This document shows, piece by piece, positions 18,342 through 27,789 of a DNA stretch of 64,000 nt. Source of the DNA: Hymenobacter glacieicola. GTDB taxonomy: Bacteria; Bacteroidota; Bacteroidia; Cytophagales; Hymenobacteraceae. The position numbers and the translations under genes are program-made. How positions within the stretch are numbered: the first letter of the stretch is position 1; each line of letters begins with the position of its first letter. Below the pieces are notes generated by a model that saw only the letters and a list, made by a program, of their open reading frames with translations, was not told the DNA's origin and did no database searches. Where the stretch lies: assembly GCF_014640315.1 (NCBI RefSeq), contig NZ_BMGS01000007.1, positions 1 to 64,000 of the forward strand, given 5' to 3'.

Positions 18342-19595
18342 ATGCTGCACACCATGCGCTGGTTCGGGCCCCAGGACCCGGTTTCTCTTTTCGCTCTTCG
18401 GCAGGCTGGCTGCACTGGCGTGGTGACGGCCCTGCATCAGCTGCCCGTAGGCGCCGTGTGGAGCCAGGACGACATCCGGGCCCGCCAGCAGCTAGTAGAA
18501 GCCGACAACGACCGGTACTCAGCCCTGCACTGGGCCGTGGTAGAAAGCCTGCCCGTGCACGAGGATATCAAGAAAGGCCGCCCGGCCCGCGCCGAGTACA
18601 TCCGCAACTACCAGCAGAGCCTGCGCAACCTAGCTGCCTGCGGCATTCAGACCGTGTGCTACAACTTTATGCCGGTGCTGGACTGGTCGCGCACTAACCT
18701 GAATTACGAAATGCCCGACGGCTCCCGCGCCCTGCGTTTCGTGTGGGAAGATTTCGCCCTATTCGACCTCTGCATTCTGCGCCGCACTGGCGCCGAAAAC
18801 GATTACGAAGCCGATGTAGCCGCCGCGGCCCGCGCCAAGTTCGCCACTTTATCGCCCGAGGAAATTGCTACCCTGACCAACGTGGTGCTACTGGGGCTGC
18901 CCGGCTCGGAGGAGGCCTTTGCGTTGGAGGGCTTTCAGGAGCTGCTCAACGAGTACGCCGCCATTGATGCCGATGCCCTGCGCCAGAACCTGTACTACTT
19001 CCTGCGGGAGGTGGGGCCGGTGGCCGAGGAAGTGGGCATCAACCTCTGCATTCACCCCGATGACCCACCCTTCCCGCTGCTGGGCCTGCCCCGGGTAGTG
19101 AGCACCGAGGCCGACCTGGTGGGGTTGCTGCAAGCGTATGATTCGCCGGCCAATGGCCTGACTTTCTGTACTGGTTCCCTGGGCGTGCGGCCCGATAATG
19201 ATCTGCCCGGCATCGTGCGGCGCCTCGGCAGCCGCATTCATTTTGTGCACCTGCGCGCCACCAAGCGCGAGGAAAACCCGCGCAACTTCCACGAGGCCGA
19301 CCACCTCACCGGCGACGTGGACATGTACGCCGTGGTGCAGGAACTGGTGCGCGAGGAGCGGCGCCGGGCCCGCACCGGCGAAGGCAACCCTACCCTGCCC
19401 ATGCGCCCCGACCACGGCCACCAAATGCTCGACGACCTGGAAAAGCGCACCTACCCCGGCTACTCGGCCATCGGACGGCTACGGGGGTTGGCCGAGCTAC
19501 GGGGTCTGGAGCTCGGCATCCGCCGCAACCTGGAAGCCACGGAGGCGGCTACCCCCGCGGAAGTCGTTGAAGCCCCCGCCCCCCGCTTCGTTTAA
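18342..19595 (+). CDS. uxuA: Mannonate dehydratase
   Basis: A 417-residue UxuA that dehydrates D-mannonate to 2-keto-3-deoxy-D-gluconate in the glucuronate branch of sugar-acid catabolism. The start MLHTMRWFGPQDPVSL is the family's usual N-terminus. CYNFMPVLDWSRT, INLCIHPDDPP, FCTGSLG and RPDHGHQML supply the metal-binding cysteine, histidines and aspartate. It is cytoplasmic. It is the first gene after the double operator and is followed 39 bases later by the GH67 alpha-glucuronidase gene, which fits a role in using glucuronate cut from xylan. Confidence 0.95.
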   Translation: MLHTMRWFGPQDPVSLFALRQAGCTGVVTALHQLPVGAVWSQDDIRARQQLVEADNDRYSALHWAVVESLPVHEDIKKGRPARAEYIRNYQQSLRNLAACGIQTVCYNFMPVLDWSRTNLNYEMPDGSRALRFVWEDFALFDLCILRRTGAENDYEADVAAAARAKFATLSPEEIATLTNVVLLGLPGSEEAFALEGFQELLNEYAAIDADALRQNLYYFLREVGPVAEEVGINLCIHPDDPPFPLLGLPRVVSTEADLVGLLQAYDSPANGLTFCTGSLGVRPDNDLPGIVRRLGSRIHFVHLRATKREENPRNFHEADHLTGDVDMYAVVQELVREERRRARTGEGNPTLPMRPDHGHQMLDDLEKRTYPGYSAIGRLRGLAELRGLELGIRRNLEATEAATPAEVVEAPAPRFV

Positions 19596-19634
19596 CCAGC
19601 CCTGTTTCCACCCGCCGACCTTCCATTCCCACCT

Positions 19635-21743
19635 ATGCTACCTCGCTTTTCGCTGCTTTTCGCGCTGCTCTGCTTCGGTCTTGTTCTGCCGGGGCGCGCC
19701 GATGATGGCTACCGTCTGTGGCTGAAGTACGATGAGCTGCCCGAGGCGGGCCTGCGCAAGGCCTGGCAGGCCCAGGCGCGGGGTATTGTGGTGGAAGGCA
19801 ACGCAACTCCCACCCTGCAAACCGCCGCCCACGAGCTGCAACTCGGGCTGCAAGGCTTGCTGGGACGCCCGGTGCCGGTAGGGGCGGTGCCGGGCGGCAA
19901 GGGAAGCATTCGGCTACGCGTGGCCCCCGACCCGGCCCTGGGCCGGGAAGGCTACCGCATCACGAGCCAGAAAAATGGGCTGGAAATTACTGGCCCCACC
20001 GATGCGGCCGTGCTCTACGGCTGCTTTGCCCTGCTGCGGCAGGCGCAGACCGGCCAGCTGCCCGACAAGCTGAGCCTCAGCAGCCAGCCCCGCATTCAGT
20101 ACCGCCTGCTTAACCACTGGGACAACCCCAACGGCACCGTGGAGCGCGGCTACGCGGGGTCCTCCATCTGGAAGTGGCTGGAACTGCCCGAGCGCCTCGA
20201 CCCGCGCTACCAGGACTATGCCCGCGCCAATGCCTCCATTGGCATCAATGGGGTAGTGCTCAACAACGTGAATGCCAGTGCCCGCTACCTCACGGCAGAG
20301 TACCTGCAAAAAGTAGCCGCCCTGGCTGGCGTGATGCGGCCCTACGGCATCCGGGTCTACCTCTCCGTGTTCTGGGCCGCGCCCAAAGTCATTGGCGGGC
20401 TACCCACTTCCGACCCGCTGGACCCTAAGGTGGCGCAGTGGTGGAAAGTTAAAACCGACGAGATTTATAAGACCATTCCCGACTTTGGGGGCTTTCTGGT
20501 GAAGGCCAACTCCGAAGGCGAGCCCGGCCCCCAGGACTACGGCCGCAACCACGCCGACGGCGCCAACATGCTGGCTACGGCCCTGGGCTCCCACGACGGG
20601 GTAGTGATGTGGCGGGCCTTTGTATACAAAGCCAACTCCAAGGGCGACCGGTTCAAGGAAGCCTTCGAAGAATTCCAGCCCCTCGACGGCAAGTTTTCGC
20701 CCAAGGTGCTGGTACAGGTGAAGAACGGCCCGATTGACTTCCAGTCCCGGGAGCCGTTTCACCCGCTGTTCGGGGCCATGCCGCGCACCCCGCTGGTGCT
20801 GGAGGTGCAGCTAACCCAGGAGTACCTGGGCTTCGCGACCCACCTGGTGTACCTGGGTCCCCTCATTAAGGAATGCCTCGAAGCCGATACGCACTCCCAG
20901 GGCCCCGGCTCGACGGTAGCCAAGGTGGTGGATGGTACCCTGGAAAAGCACAGCGTGAGCGGTATTGCGGGGGTAGCCAACATCGGCTCCGACCGGAACT
21001 GGACCGGCCACCTGGTGGGGCAGGCCAACTGGTACGCCTACGGTCGCCTGGCCTGGGACCACACGCTTAGCTCCGCGGCCATTGCCGAAGAATGGACCAA
21101 AATGACCCTCACGCGCGAGTCCCAGGCCCTGGCCAGCCTTCTACCGGTGCTCAATCAGTCGCGCGACATTTATGTGCGCTACACCACGCCCCTGGGCTTG
21201 CACCACATCATGGGCCAGAGCATTCACTACGGCCCCGAGCCCTGGCTGGAGAAAAGCGCCCGCCCCGACTGGACCTCCGTGTACTACCACAAGGCCGACG
21301 CCGAAGGCCTGGGCTTCGACCGCACCGCTCGCGGCTCCAACGCCCTCAGCCTCTACGCCCCCGGCGCCCGGCAGGTGTGGAGCAACCCCGCCACCTGCCC
21401 GCCCGACTACCTGCTCTGGTTTCACCACGTGGGCTGGGGGCAGCAGCTGAGTACCGGCCGCACCCTCTGGGATGAGCTGACCACCCGCTACTACACCGGC
21501 GCCGACTCCGTGCTCTGGATGCAGCGGCAGTGGGAGCAGGCCAAGCCGGCCGTGGACCCCGAGCTGCACGCCGACGTGGCGGCCCGCCTGCGCATTCAGC
21601 ACCGCGAGGCCCTGTGGTGGCGCGACGCCTGCGTGCTCTACTTCCAGACCTACGCCAAGCGGCCCATTCCGCCCACGCTCACGCCACCCACCCGGCCCCT
21701 GGCCGAGGTCAAGGAGCTGGTCGACCTCTATCAACTGCGCTAA
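19635..21743 (+). CDS. GH67 alpha-glucuronidase
   Basis: A 702-residue enzyme that removes (4-O-methyl)glucuronate from the non-reducing end of xylo-oligosaccharides. A signal peptide spans about residues 1-22. The catalytic acid is E294 in KANSEGEPGP; the two carboxylates of the base pair are D368 (GPIDFQ) and E396 (QLTQEYLG), with the 28-residue spacing known for this family. Length is normal for GH67. It sits between uxuA and the SDR gene, so its product is channelled into that pathway after uptake. A periplasmic location is inferred from the signal. Confidence 0.95.
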   Translation: MLPRFSLLFALLCFGLVLPGRADDGYRLWLKYDELPEAGLRKAWQAQARGIVVEGNATPTLQTAAHELQLGLQGLLGRPVPVGAVPGGKGSIRLRVAPDPALGREGYRITSQKNGLEITGPTDAAVLYGCFALLRQAQTGQLPDKLSLSSQPRIQYRLLNHWDNPNGTVERGYAGSSIWKWLELPERLDPRYQDYARANASIGINGVVLNNVNASARYLTAEYLQKVAALAGVMRPYGIRVYLSVFWAAPKVIGGLPTSDPLDPKVAQWWKVKTDEIYKTIPDFGGFLVKANSEGEPGPQDYGRNHADGANMLATALGSHDGVVMWRAFVYKANSKGDRFKEAFEEFQPLDGKFSPKVLVQVKNGPIDFQSREPFHPLFGAMPRTPLVLEVQLTQEYLGFATHLVYLGPLIKECLEADTHSQGPGSTVAKVVDGTLEKHSVSGIAGVANIGSDRNWTGHLVGQANWYAYGRLAWDHTLSSAAIAEEWTKMTLTRESQALASLLPVLNQSRDIYVRYTTPLGLHHIMGQSIHYGPEPWLEKSARPDWTSVYYHKADAEGLGFDRTARGSNALSLYAPGARQVWSNPATCPPDYLLWFHHVGWGQQLSTGRTLWDELTTRYYTGADSVLWMQRQWEQAKPAVDPELHADVAARLRIQHREALWWRDACVLYFQTYAKRPIPPTLTPPTRPLAEVKELVDLYQLR

Positions 21744-21774
21744 CTCTTCTTCGCACAGCCTCATTTTTTTCGGC

Positions 21775-22581
21775 ATGGCACACATCGAGTCCTACGTTTC
21801 TCCGCACCTCCAGCCCAACGGGCAGCTCAATCCGTTTTCCCTGGAGGGCAAGCTGGCCCTTATTACGGGCGGCGGCACCGGCATTGGGCTGGAAATGGCC
21901 CGCTGCATGGCTACGGCCGGCGCTACGGTTATCATTACGGGCCGCCGCGAGGCCGTGCTCCAGGAGGCCGTGGCCGACCTGGGCTCCTCGGTGCACTACC
22001 TCACCAACGACGTCTGCGAGCTGGACACCCTGGAAGACTTGGTAGCCCAGATTGAAGCCACCCACGGCCCCCTAGATATTCTGGTCAACAACGCCGGCAT
22101 CAACATGAAAAAGCCCGCGCTGGAAGTCACCGACGAGGAATTCACCCGCATTATTCACACCAACCTGAACGCCGTGTTTGCCCTCACGCGGGTATGCGCT
22201 AAGCGCATGGTGGAGCGCAAAAACGGCGTCATTCTGATGATTTCCTCGATGGCAGCTTACTACGGCATTGATCGGGTAGTGGCTTACGCCGCCTCGAAGT
22301 CGGCGGTGGAGGGCATGGTGAAGGTGCTGGCCTCGGAGTTTTCCAAGCACAACGTGCGCGTGAATGCCATTGCCCCGGGCTTCATCGAAACCGAAATGAG
22401 CCGCACGGCCATGAATTCCGACCCCGACCGCCGCGACCGGGCCATGCGCCGCACGCCCATGGGCAAGTTCGGCCAGCCTTCTGATATCGGCCACGCGGCC
22501 GTGTTCCTGGCCTCCGAGGCCGCCCGCTACATCACCGGGGCTTCGCTGCCCGTGGATGGGGGCAATTCCATTGGCTTTTAG
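21775..22581 (+). CDS. SDR family oxidoreductase, probable fructuronate reductase
   Basis: A 268-residue classical short-chain dehydrogenase. TGGGTGIG (31-38) binds the nucleotide, NNAG is at 105-108, and the catalytic S157/S158, Y171 and K175 are present; TGR after the second strand is compatible with NADP or NAD. The sequence resembles gluconate 5-dehydrogenase-type SDRs. There is no long-chain UxuB in the window, and this gene lies directly after uxuA and the GH67 gene, so it most likely reduces D-fructuronate to D-mannonate. That substrate is inferred from context only. Confidence 0.85.
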   Translation: MAHIESYVSPHLQPNGQLNPFSLEGKLALITGGGTGIGLEMARCMATAGATVIITGRREAVLQEAVADLGSSVHYLTNDVCELDTLEDLVAQIEATHGPLDILVNNAGINMKKPALEVTDEEFTRIIHTNLNAVFALTRVCAKRMVERKNGVILMISSMAAYYGIDRVVAYAASKSAVEGMVKVLASEFSKHNVRVNAIAPGFIETEMSRTAMNSDPDRRDRAMRRTPMGKFGQPSDIGHAAVFLASEAARYITGASLPVDGGNSIGF

Positions 22582-22638
22582 CGCCCGCCCCCGACCGGGT
22601 TACCTGTAATATCCCACACTTTAAAGTTCCCACACTCC

Positions 22639-25600
22639 ATGCACTCAACTATACGAAAATCGGCACTTGGGCTGGGTTGGCCGCTGCTGTTGGCTTCCGG
22701 TTTGCCCCTGGCCGGCGCACTCCTGGCCCCCGCGCAGGCGCAGGCGCAAGCCGCCCGCACTATCTCGGGTAAGGTAACTGACCAGGCTACCGGCGAAGGC
22801 ATTCCGGGCGTCACGGTGTTGGTGAAGGGCACCTCCGCCGGGGCTTCTACCGGCACCGATGGCTCCTTTACCCTGCAGGCCCCGGCCGGAGGAACCGCGT
22901 TGGTTTTCTCAGCCATCGGCTACACCTCCGTCGAGCGGCCCATTGGCACGAATACCACCTTCAACGTGCCCCTGAGTACCGACACCAAAGCCCTGAGCGA
23001 GGTAGTGGTGGTGGGCTACGGCGTGCAGAAGAAAAGCCAGGTAACGGGCGCTATTTCTTCCGTGGATGAGCAGTCCCTGCGCGACGTGCCGGTGGCCAAC
23101 ATCGGCCAGGCCCTGCAAGGTCGGGCTGCGGGCGTGAACATCTCCAGCACCAGCACCGCGCCTGGGCAGGCGCCGGTTATCCGTATCCGCGGCAACCGCT
23201 CGTTTGCGGGCAGCAACGACCCGCTGCTGGTAGTGGATGGGGTGCCGTTTGATGGGAACCTGAATGACCTTAACCCCGACGATATTACTTCCCTGGAAGT
23301 ACTGAAAGATGCCTCCTCGACGGCTATCTACGGGGCCCGCGGCGCCAACGGCGTCATCCTGATTACGACCAAGCGGGGTAAGGCAGGCGCCCCGCGCGCA
23401 ACCTACAGCGCCTATTATGGCGTGAAAAAACCGTACGGCCTCTATGATTTGCAGAACGGCCAGGAATACTACAACTACCGGGCAGAAGCATTTCGCGCCG
23501 CGGGCCAGGATCCGAACAGCGCCGCGGGTTTCCTAACCGACGACGAGAAGGCCAACTACGCCGCTGGTAGAAGCTTCGACTACCAGGACCTGCTGTTCCA
23601 GAACGGTCGGATTCAAAACCACGCCCTGGGCGTGAGTGGTGGCAGCGAACAAACCCAATATTCGGCCTCGTTGGGCTACTACGATGAAACGGGCATTGTG
23701 CCCGTGCAAGGCATCAAGCGCTACTCCTTGCGGGGCACGCTGGATCAGCAGATTGGCAAGCGGATAAAAGTTGGGTTGAACACGCTCAACTCCTTTACCA
23801 GCCAGAATGATCCGGGCCTGAATATCTCGTACAACATTCTCACGAGCAGCCCGCTGGCCTCGCCCTATGATGCCAACGGCCTGCCTATCCTCTTCCCGAA
23901 CGCCGACAACGCCCAGGCTAACCCGCTCAGTTATTACACGGAGGATGCGCACTTTGAGCAGCGTCGGCGTCTGCGCACCTTCAACAGCCTCTACGGGCAG
24001 GTAAACATTCTGAAGGGGCTGGATTACCGGCTGAACCTGGGCCTCGACGGTCGTACGGAAAACAACGAGTCGTTTTTTGCGTCGAACACGCCGGCCCGCG
24101 CCGGGGGCCAGAATGCAGCCACCCGCAACAACAGCATTGCCTTTAACCTGCTGGTTGAAAACCTGCTGACTTATAACCGCACCTTTGCCGAGAAGCATGA
24201 CGTGAACTTCACCGGCTTGTACAGCTGGCAGCAGTTCCGCACGGACGGGTTTGAAACCGGCGCCCAGAACCTGCCTACCAACTACCAGCAGGCGTTTAAC
24301 CTAGGGGCCGGTACGCCCTCGTTTGCCCGTAGCAACCAGAGCCGGTGGGATATTATCTCCTACATGGGCCGCCTGAACTACGCCTTCGATAACCGTTACT
24401 CCGCTACCCTGACCATGCGGGTGGATGGCTCGTCGCGCCTGGCGCCCGGCAACAAGTACAAGCCTTTCCCCTCGGCTGCCGTGGCCTGGAACATTGCCAA
24501 TGAGTCGTTTCTGCAAGACAATGCGTGGGTAAACAACCTGAAGCTGCGCGCCAGCTACGGCCGTACGGGCAGCACGGCGGTAAACCCCTACCAGACCCTG
24601 GGTTCCCTGCAGTCTAGCTTAGGCAATGGCTACTATAACTTTGGGGGAACCGGGGTAGCGGGGGCCATTCCGGCCACTATTCCGAACCCCAACCTGGGCT
24701 GGGAGTACACGGCCACCACCAACTTCGGCCTTGATTTTGGCTTGTTCAACAACCGCCTTACCGGTGCCGTAGAAGTGTATCAGCAGCGCACCAGCGACTT
24801 GCTCTTGCCCGATGCCCTGCCCACTACGAGTGGCTACGGCTCCTTTACGCGCAACATTGGCCAAACCCAAAACCGTGGCCTGGAGATTAGCTTAACGACG
24901 GTTAACGTACGCTCTGCCAGTGGCTTTGAGTGGAGCACTGACTGGAACTTCACCATCAACCGGGAGAAAGTGCTTGATCTGGGCTTGGGTGATGACGAAA
25001 ACGGCAACCCCCGCAGCGACATCAGCAACCAGCGCTTCATTGGCCAGCCTCTCTTCGTTTTCTACGACTATAAGTACGCCGGCATTTATCAGCAGAACGA
25101 AGCCGCCGCGGCGGCAAAAGCGGGTACTCGGGTCGGACAAGTCAAAATAGAAGACCTTAACGGCAACGGAGTGGTCGATGGGGCGGATCGGCAAATCATC
25201 GGTACGCGCCAGCCAAAATTTGAGGCCGGCATGACCCAGCGTTTCCGTTTCAAGGGCTTCGACCTGACGGCTGTGGGGCTAACCCGCGTGGGGGCTACCG
25301 TGGTGGATCCGCTGTTGTTTCCCTCTAACTACATCACAACCTTTAGTGGGCGCCGCAATCAGCTCAACTTACCGTACTGGACGCCCGCTACGCCGGAGAA
25401 CCGCTACCCCCAGCCGAACCAGAACTACTTCAACGATTTCGTGCTGAACGCACAAACGTTGTCGTACATGAGTGGCACCTTCATCAAGGTGCGTAGCATT
25501 GATCTGGGCTACACTTTGCCGGCCAGCATCATCCAAAGAGCCAAAATGAGCACCGCGCGCATCTACCTGCAAGTGCAGAACCCGCTTATTTGGTCGCCAG

Positions 25601-25767
25601 TGGAGTACTACAAGAAAAACAAGGCCATTGACCCGGACGCCCTGTCCTATTCGACCCGATTCAGCGGCAATACCTCTGTTAACGGCGGGGTTTCTTTTGA
25701 TGGCTTGGCGGGCACCAACTACCCCACCACCCGTGCCTTCATTGTGGGCCTGAATGTAGGTTTCTAA
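22639..25767 (+). CDS. SusC/RagA family TonB-linked outer membrane transporter
   Basis: A 1042-residue outer membrane protein that imports oligosaccharides with its SusD partner. In order: signal peptide (about 1-37), a carboxypeptidase-D-like regulatory domain (SGKVTDQATGEGIPGVTVLV to about residue 115), the SusC signature EVVVVGYGVQKKSQVTGAIS, a plug domain (PVIRIRGNRSF, DPLLVVDGVPFDG, ASSTAIYGARGANGVILITT), then a beta-barrel ending in a terminal phenylalanine (VGLNVGF). The length is typical. It is followed 39 bases later by susD. Given the enzymes around it, the cargo should be decorated xylo-oligosaccharides. Confidence 0.96.
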   Translation: MHSTIRKSALGLGWPLLLASGLPLAGALLAPAQAQAQAARTISGKVTDQATGEGIPGVTVLVKGTSAGASTGTDGSFTLQAPAGGTALVFSAIGYTSVERPIGTNTTFNVPLSTDTKALSEVVVVGYGVQKKSQVTGAISSVDEQSLRDVPVANIGQALQGRAAGVNISSTSTAPGQAPVIRIRGNRSFAGSNDPLLVVDGVPFDGNLNDLNPDDITSLEVLKDASSTAIYGARGANGVILITTKRGKAGAPRATYSAYYGVKKPYGLYDLQNGQEYYNYRAEAFRAAGQDPNSAAGFLTDDEKANYAAGRSFDYQDLLFQNGRIQNHALGVSGGSEQTQYSASLGYYDETGIVPVQGIKRYSLRGTLDQQIGKRIKVGLNTLNSFTSQNDPGLNISYNILTSSPLASPYDANGLPILFPNADNAQANPLSYYTEDAHFEQRRRLRTFNSLYGQVNILKGLDYRLNLGLDGRTENNESFFASNTPARAGGQNAATRNNSIAFNLLVENLLTYNRTFAEKHDVNFTGLYSWQQFRTDGFETGAQNLPTNYQQAFNLGAGTPSFARSNQSRWDIISYMGRLNYAFDNRYSATLTMRVDGSSRLAPGNKYKPFPSAAVAWNIANESFLQDNAWVNNLKLRASYGRTGSTAVNPYQTLGSLQSSLGNGYYNFGGTGVAGAIPATIPNPNLGWEYTATTNFGLDFGLFNNRLTGAVEVYQQRTSDLLLPDALPTTSGYGSFTRNIGQTQNRGLEISLTTVNVRSASGFEWSTDWNFTINREKVLDLGLGDDENGNPRSDISNQRFIGQPLFVFYDYKYAGIYQQNEAAAAAKAGTRVGQVKIEDLNGNGVVDGADRQIIGTRQPKFEAGMTQRFRFKGFDLTAVGLTRVGATVVDPLLFPSNYITTFSGRRNQLNLPYWTPATPENRYPQPNQNYFNDFVLNAQTLSYMSGTFIKVRSIDLGYTLPASIIQRAKMSTARIYLQVQNPLIWSPVEYYKKNKAIDPDALSYSTRFSGNTSVNGGVSFDGLAGTNYPTTRAFIVGLNVGF

Positions 25768-25806
25768 TCGTAAACTTTTCTCGACGCCGCGCGCGTACTC
25801 AACTAT

Positions 25807-27576
25807 ATGAAAAAGATTCTGCTTACTGGTTCGGCACTGGCGCTCCTGTTAGCCGCCAGCAGCTGCAGCAAAGACACCTTGGACGAAACCCCGCGTTCCA
25901 TTCTGGTGCCTAGCTTCCTCGGTACGCCTGAAGGTATTCAGGCCGGTTTAGCGGGCGTGTACTCCGGCCTGCGCAATGCTACCGCCGACCAAGGTGGCTC
26001 CATTTTTATCTCCCAGGGCACCGATGAGTTCATGCGGGGCTTTGCCGCCACGGAAGGATTCGAGGATTACAATGCCGGCCAGCTTAACGGTACCAACGGC
26101 AACATAGCCAATACCTGGAGCAGCTACTACCGCTCCATCAATACGGCTAACGGCGTTATCCAATATGCGTCCCAGGCCCAGGGAGTCTCACCGGCTGTTG
26201 TTGCGCAGGCGGAAGCAGAAGCCAAAGTGCTTCGCGCCTGGTACTACTTCCGCCTGGTACGCTCCTTTGGGGATGTGCCGTTGACGCTCTCTTTCGTGGA
26301 TCAGCCTACGAAGGATTATACGCGGGCTCCTATAGCCGATGTGTACAATGCTATTGTGGCGGATCTGAACGACGCATTGACAAAAATTGCTAACACGGCC
26401 GCGCAGCCCGGGCGTGTAACGCGGGCTACGGCCTTGCACATGCTGGCGCAGGTGCACCTTACTCGGGCTACCTCCACGGCCAAGCAAGCCGACGATTACG
26501 CTAAAGCGGCGCAGTTTGCGGAAGAGCTCATCCGGGACGCGTCCACTAAGTACGGGAAAGGATTGGAGGCCGACCCAGCTGATGTGTTCAGAGAGGGTAA
26601 CGAAAACGGCAAGGAGATTCTGATGAACGTACAGTTCAACACCGACCCTACTTTTACGGGTATATCTGACAATGGGGCCGGTGGGGCCGGTCAGAACCAA
26701 ACCAACTACTTGTTTCGCGGCCGCTACGACTTGCTGCCCAACGTAGAGCGTAGCATTGTCTATGGTCGGCCCTTTGGTCGCCTTACCTCTACCCCGTACT
26801 TGCTGGAATCGTACATTCTGCCTTCGGAAACTACCCCCCGGCAGTGGCGCACGACCGACACCCGCTACAGCAAGTGGTTCACCACGCTGTGGTTGGTGAA
26901 TAACACGACCTTCATCAACGGTGGCCGGAACTTCAATCCGAATAGAGTAGTAGGAGATACCGCTGCCTGGTATGCGGGCCGTGAGCTTACGGCCGCCGAG
27001 CGTGCGCGCATCGCGGCCCGTCCCAACGGCCCGTTCGTGGTAGGTACTCCCAGCACCTATACCACCAACTTTTCGCCGTTCATCAACAAGTTTGATGACA
27101 CCACACGCCCGGCTGCTAACACAAGCTCAGACCGGCCCCTGATTCTGATGCGTCTGTCGGAAACCTACCTGATTGCAGCCGAGGCGAATATGTACCTGGG
27201 TAATATGACCAAAGCCCGCGACTTCATCAACGTAGTGCGCCGCCGGGCTGCCGCTCCGGGTAGAGCCGCTCAGATGGAAATTACGGCAAGCCAGCTCAAT
27301 ATTGATTTCATCCTGGATGAGCGCACCCGTGAGTTGGCCGGCGAGCAGCTGCGCTGGTACGACCTGGTGCGCACGGGCAAGTTGGTGGAGCGCGTGAAGA
27401 AATATGTGCCTGCTTTGATCAACTCCAAGCCTTCCCCCATCCCCGGGGTAACGGATAACTACGGCTCTAACGCTGCCGCTAACATCCAGCCCTACCACGT
27501 ATTGCGCCCCATTCCGCGGCAGGAAATTGACCGCACGGGTGGTAAAATCACGCAGAACCCTGGCTATCCGCAATAG
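25807..27576 (+). CDS. SusD/RagB family glycan-binding lipoprotein
   Basis: A 589-residue surface lipoprotein (MKKILLTGSALALLLAASSC; lipobox cysteine about residue 20) that captures glycan for the adjacent SusC. Tetratricopeptide-like helices carry the typical AEAKVLRAWYYFRLVRSFGDVPL segment, and the C-terminal part has LSETYLIAAEANMYLG and FILDERTRELAGEQLRWYDLVRTGKL, both hallmarks of the family. It is the only SusD in the window. A strong hairpin follows 30 bases after the stop. Confidence 0.96.
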   Translation: MKKILLTGSALALLLAASSCSKDTLDETPRSILVPSFLGTPEGIQAGLAGVYSGLRNATADQGGSIFISQGTDEFMRGFAATEGFEDYNAGQLNGTNGNIANTWSSYYRSINTANGVIQYASQAQGVSPAVVAQAEAEAKVLRAWYYFRLVRSFGDVPLTLSFVDQPTKDYTRAPIADVYNAIVADLNDALTKIANTAAQPGRVTRATALHMLAQVHLTRATSTAKQADDYAKAAQFAEELIRDASTKYGKGLEADPADVFREGNENGKEILMNVQFNTDPTFTGISDNGAGGAGQNQTNYLFRGRYDLLPNVERSIVYGRPFGRLTSTPYLLESYILPSETTPRQWRTTDTRYSKWFTTLWLVNNTTFINGGRNFNPNRVVGDTAAWYAGRELTAAERARIAARPNGPFVVGTPSTYTTNFSPFINKFDDTTRPAANTSSDRPLILMRLSETYLIAAEANMYLGNMTKARDFINVVRRRAAAPGRAAQMEITASQLNIDFILDERTRELAGEQLRWYDLVRTGKLVERVKKYVPALINSKPSPIPGVTDNYGSNAAANIQPYHVLRPIPRQEIDRTGGKITQNPGYPQ

Positions 27577-27605
27577 TCTGGTTAGTAGCTAGTACGCTAG
27601 CGTAA

Positions 27606-27667
27606 TGTATTGCCGGCAGTAGTACTGAGCCCGAACTCGCGCGGCTCAGGGGTACTGTCGGCAATAT
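27606..27667 (+). terminator. Hairpin between susD and the enzyme genes
   Basis: The 26-base left arm from GTATTGCCGGCAGTAGTACT pairs with GGCTCAGGGGTACTGTCGGC onward, with one bulge and a few mismatches, around a 10-base loop. GTTTATTCTG follows, so only a short U run. It may end or attenuate transcription after susCD. Confidence 0.65.
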
Positions 27668-27789
27668 GTTTATTCTGCCTATCAAGGCCTGAGCAGGTAG
27701 TAGTTTTTCTGCACCCTGCTTGTGGCCCCGGTACTGTTACAGTGGCCTAGGCACCAAGCCCATTGCCGTTACTTCCCACTAGAGAGTAT

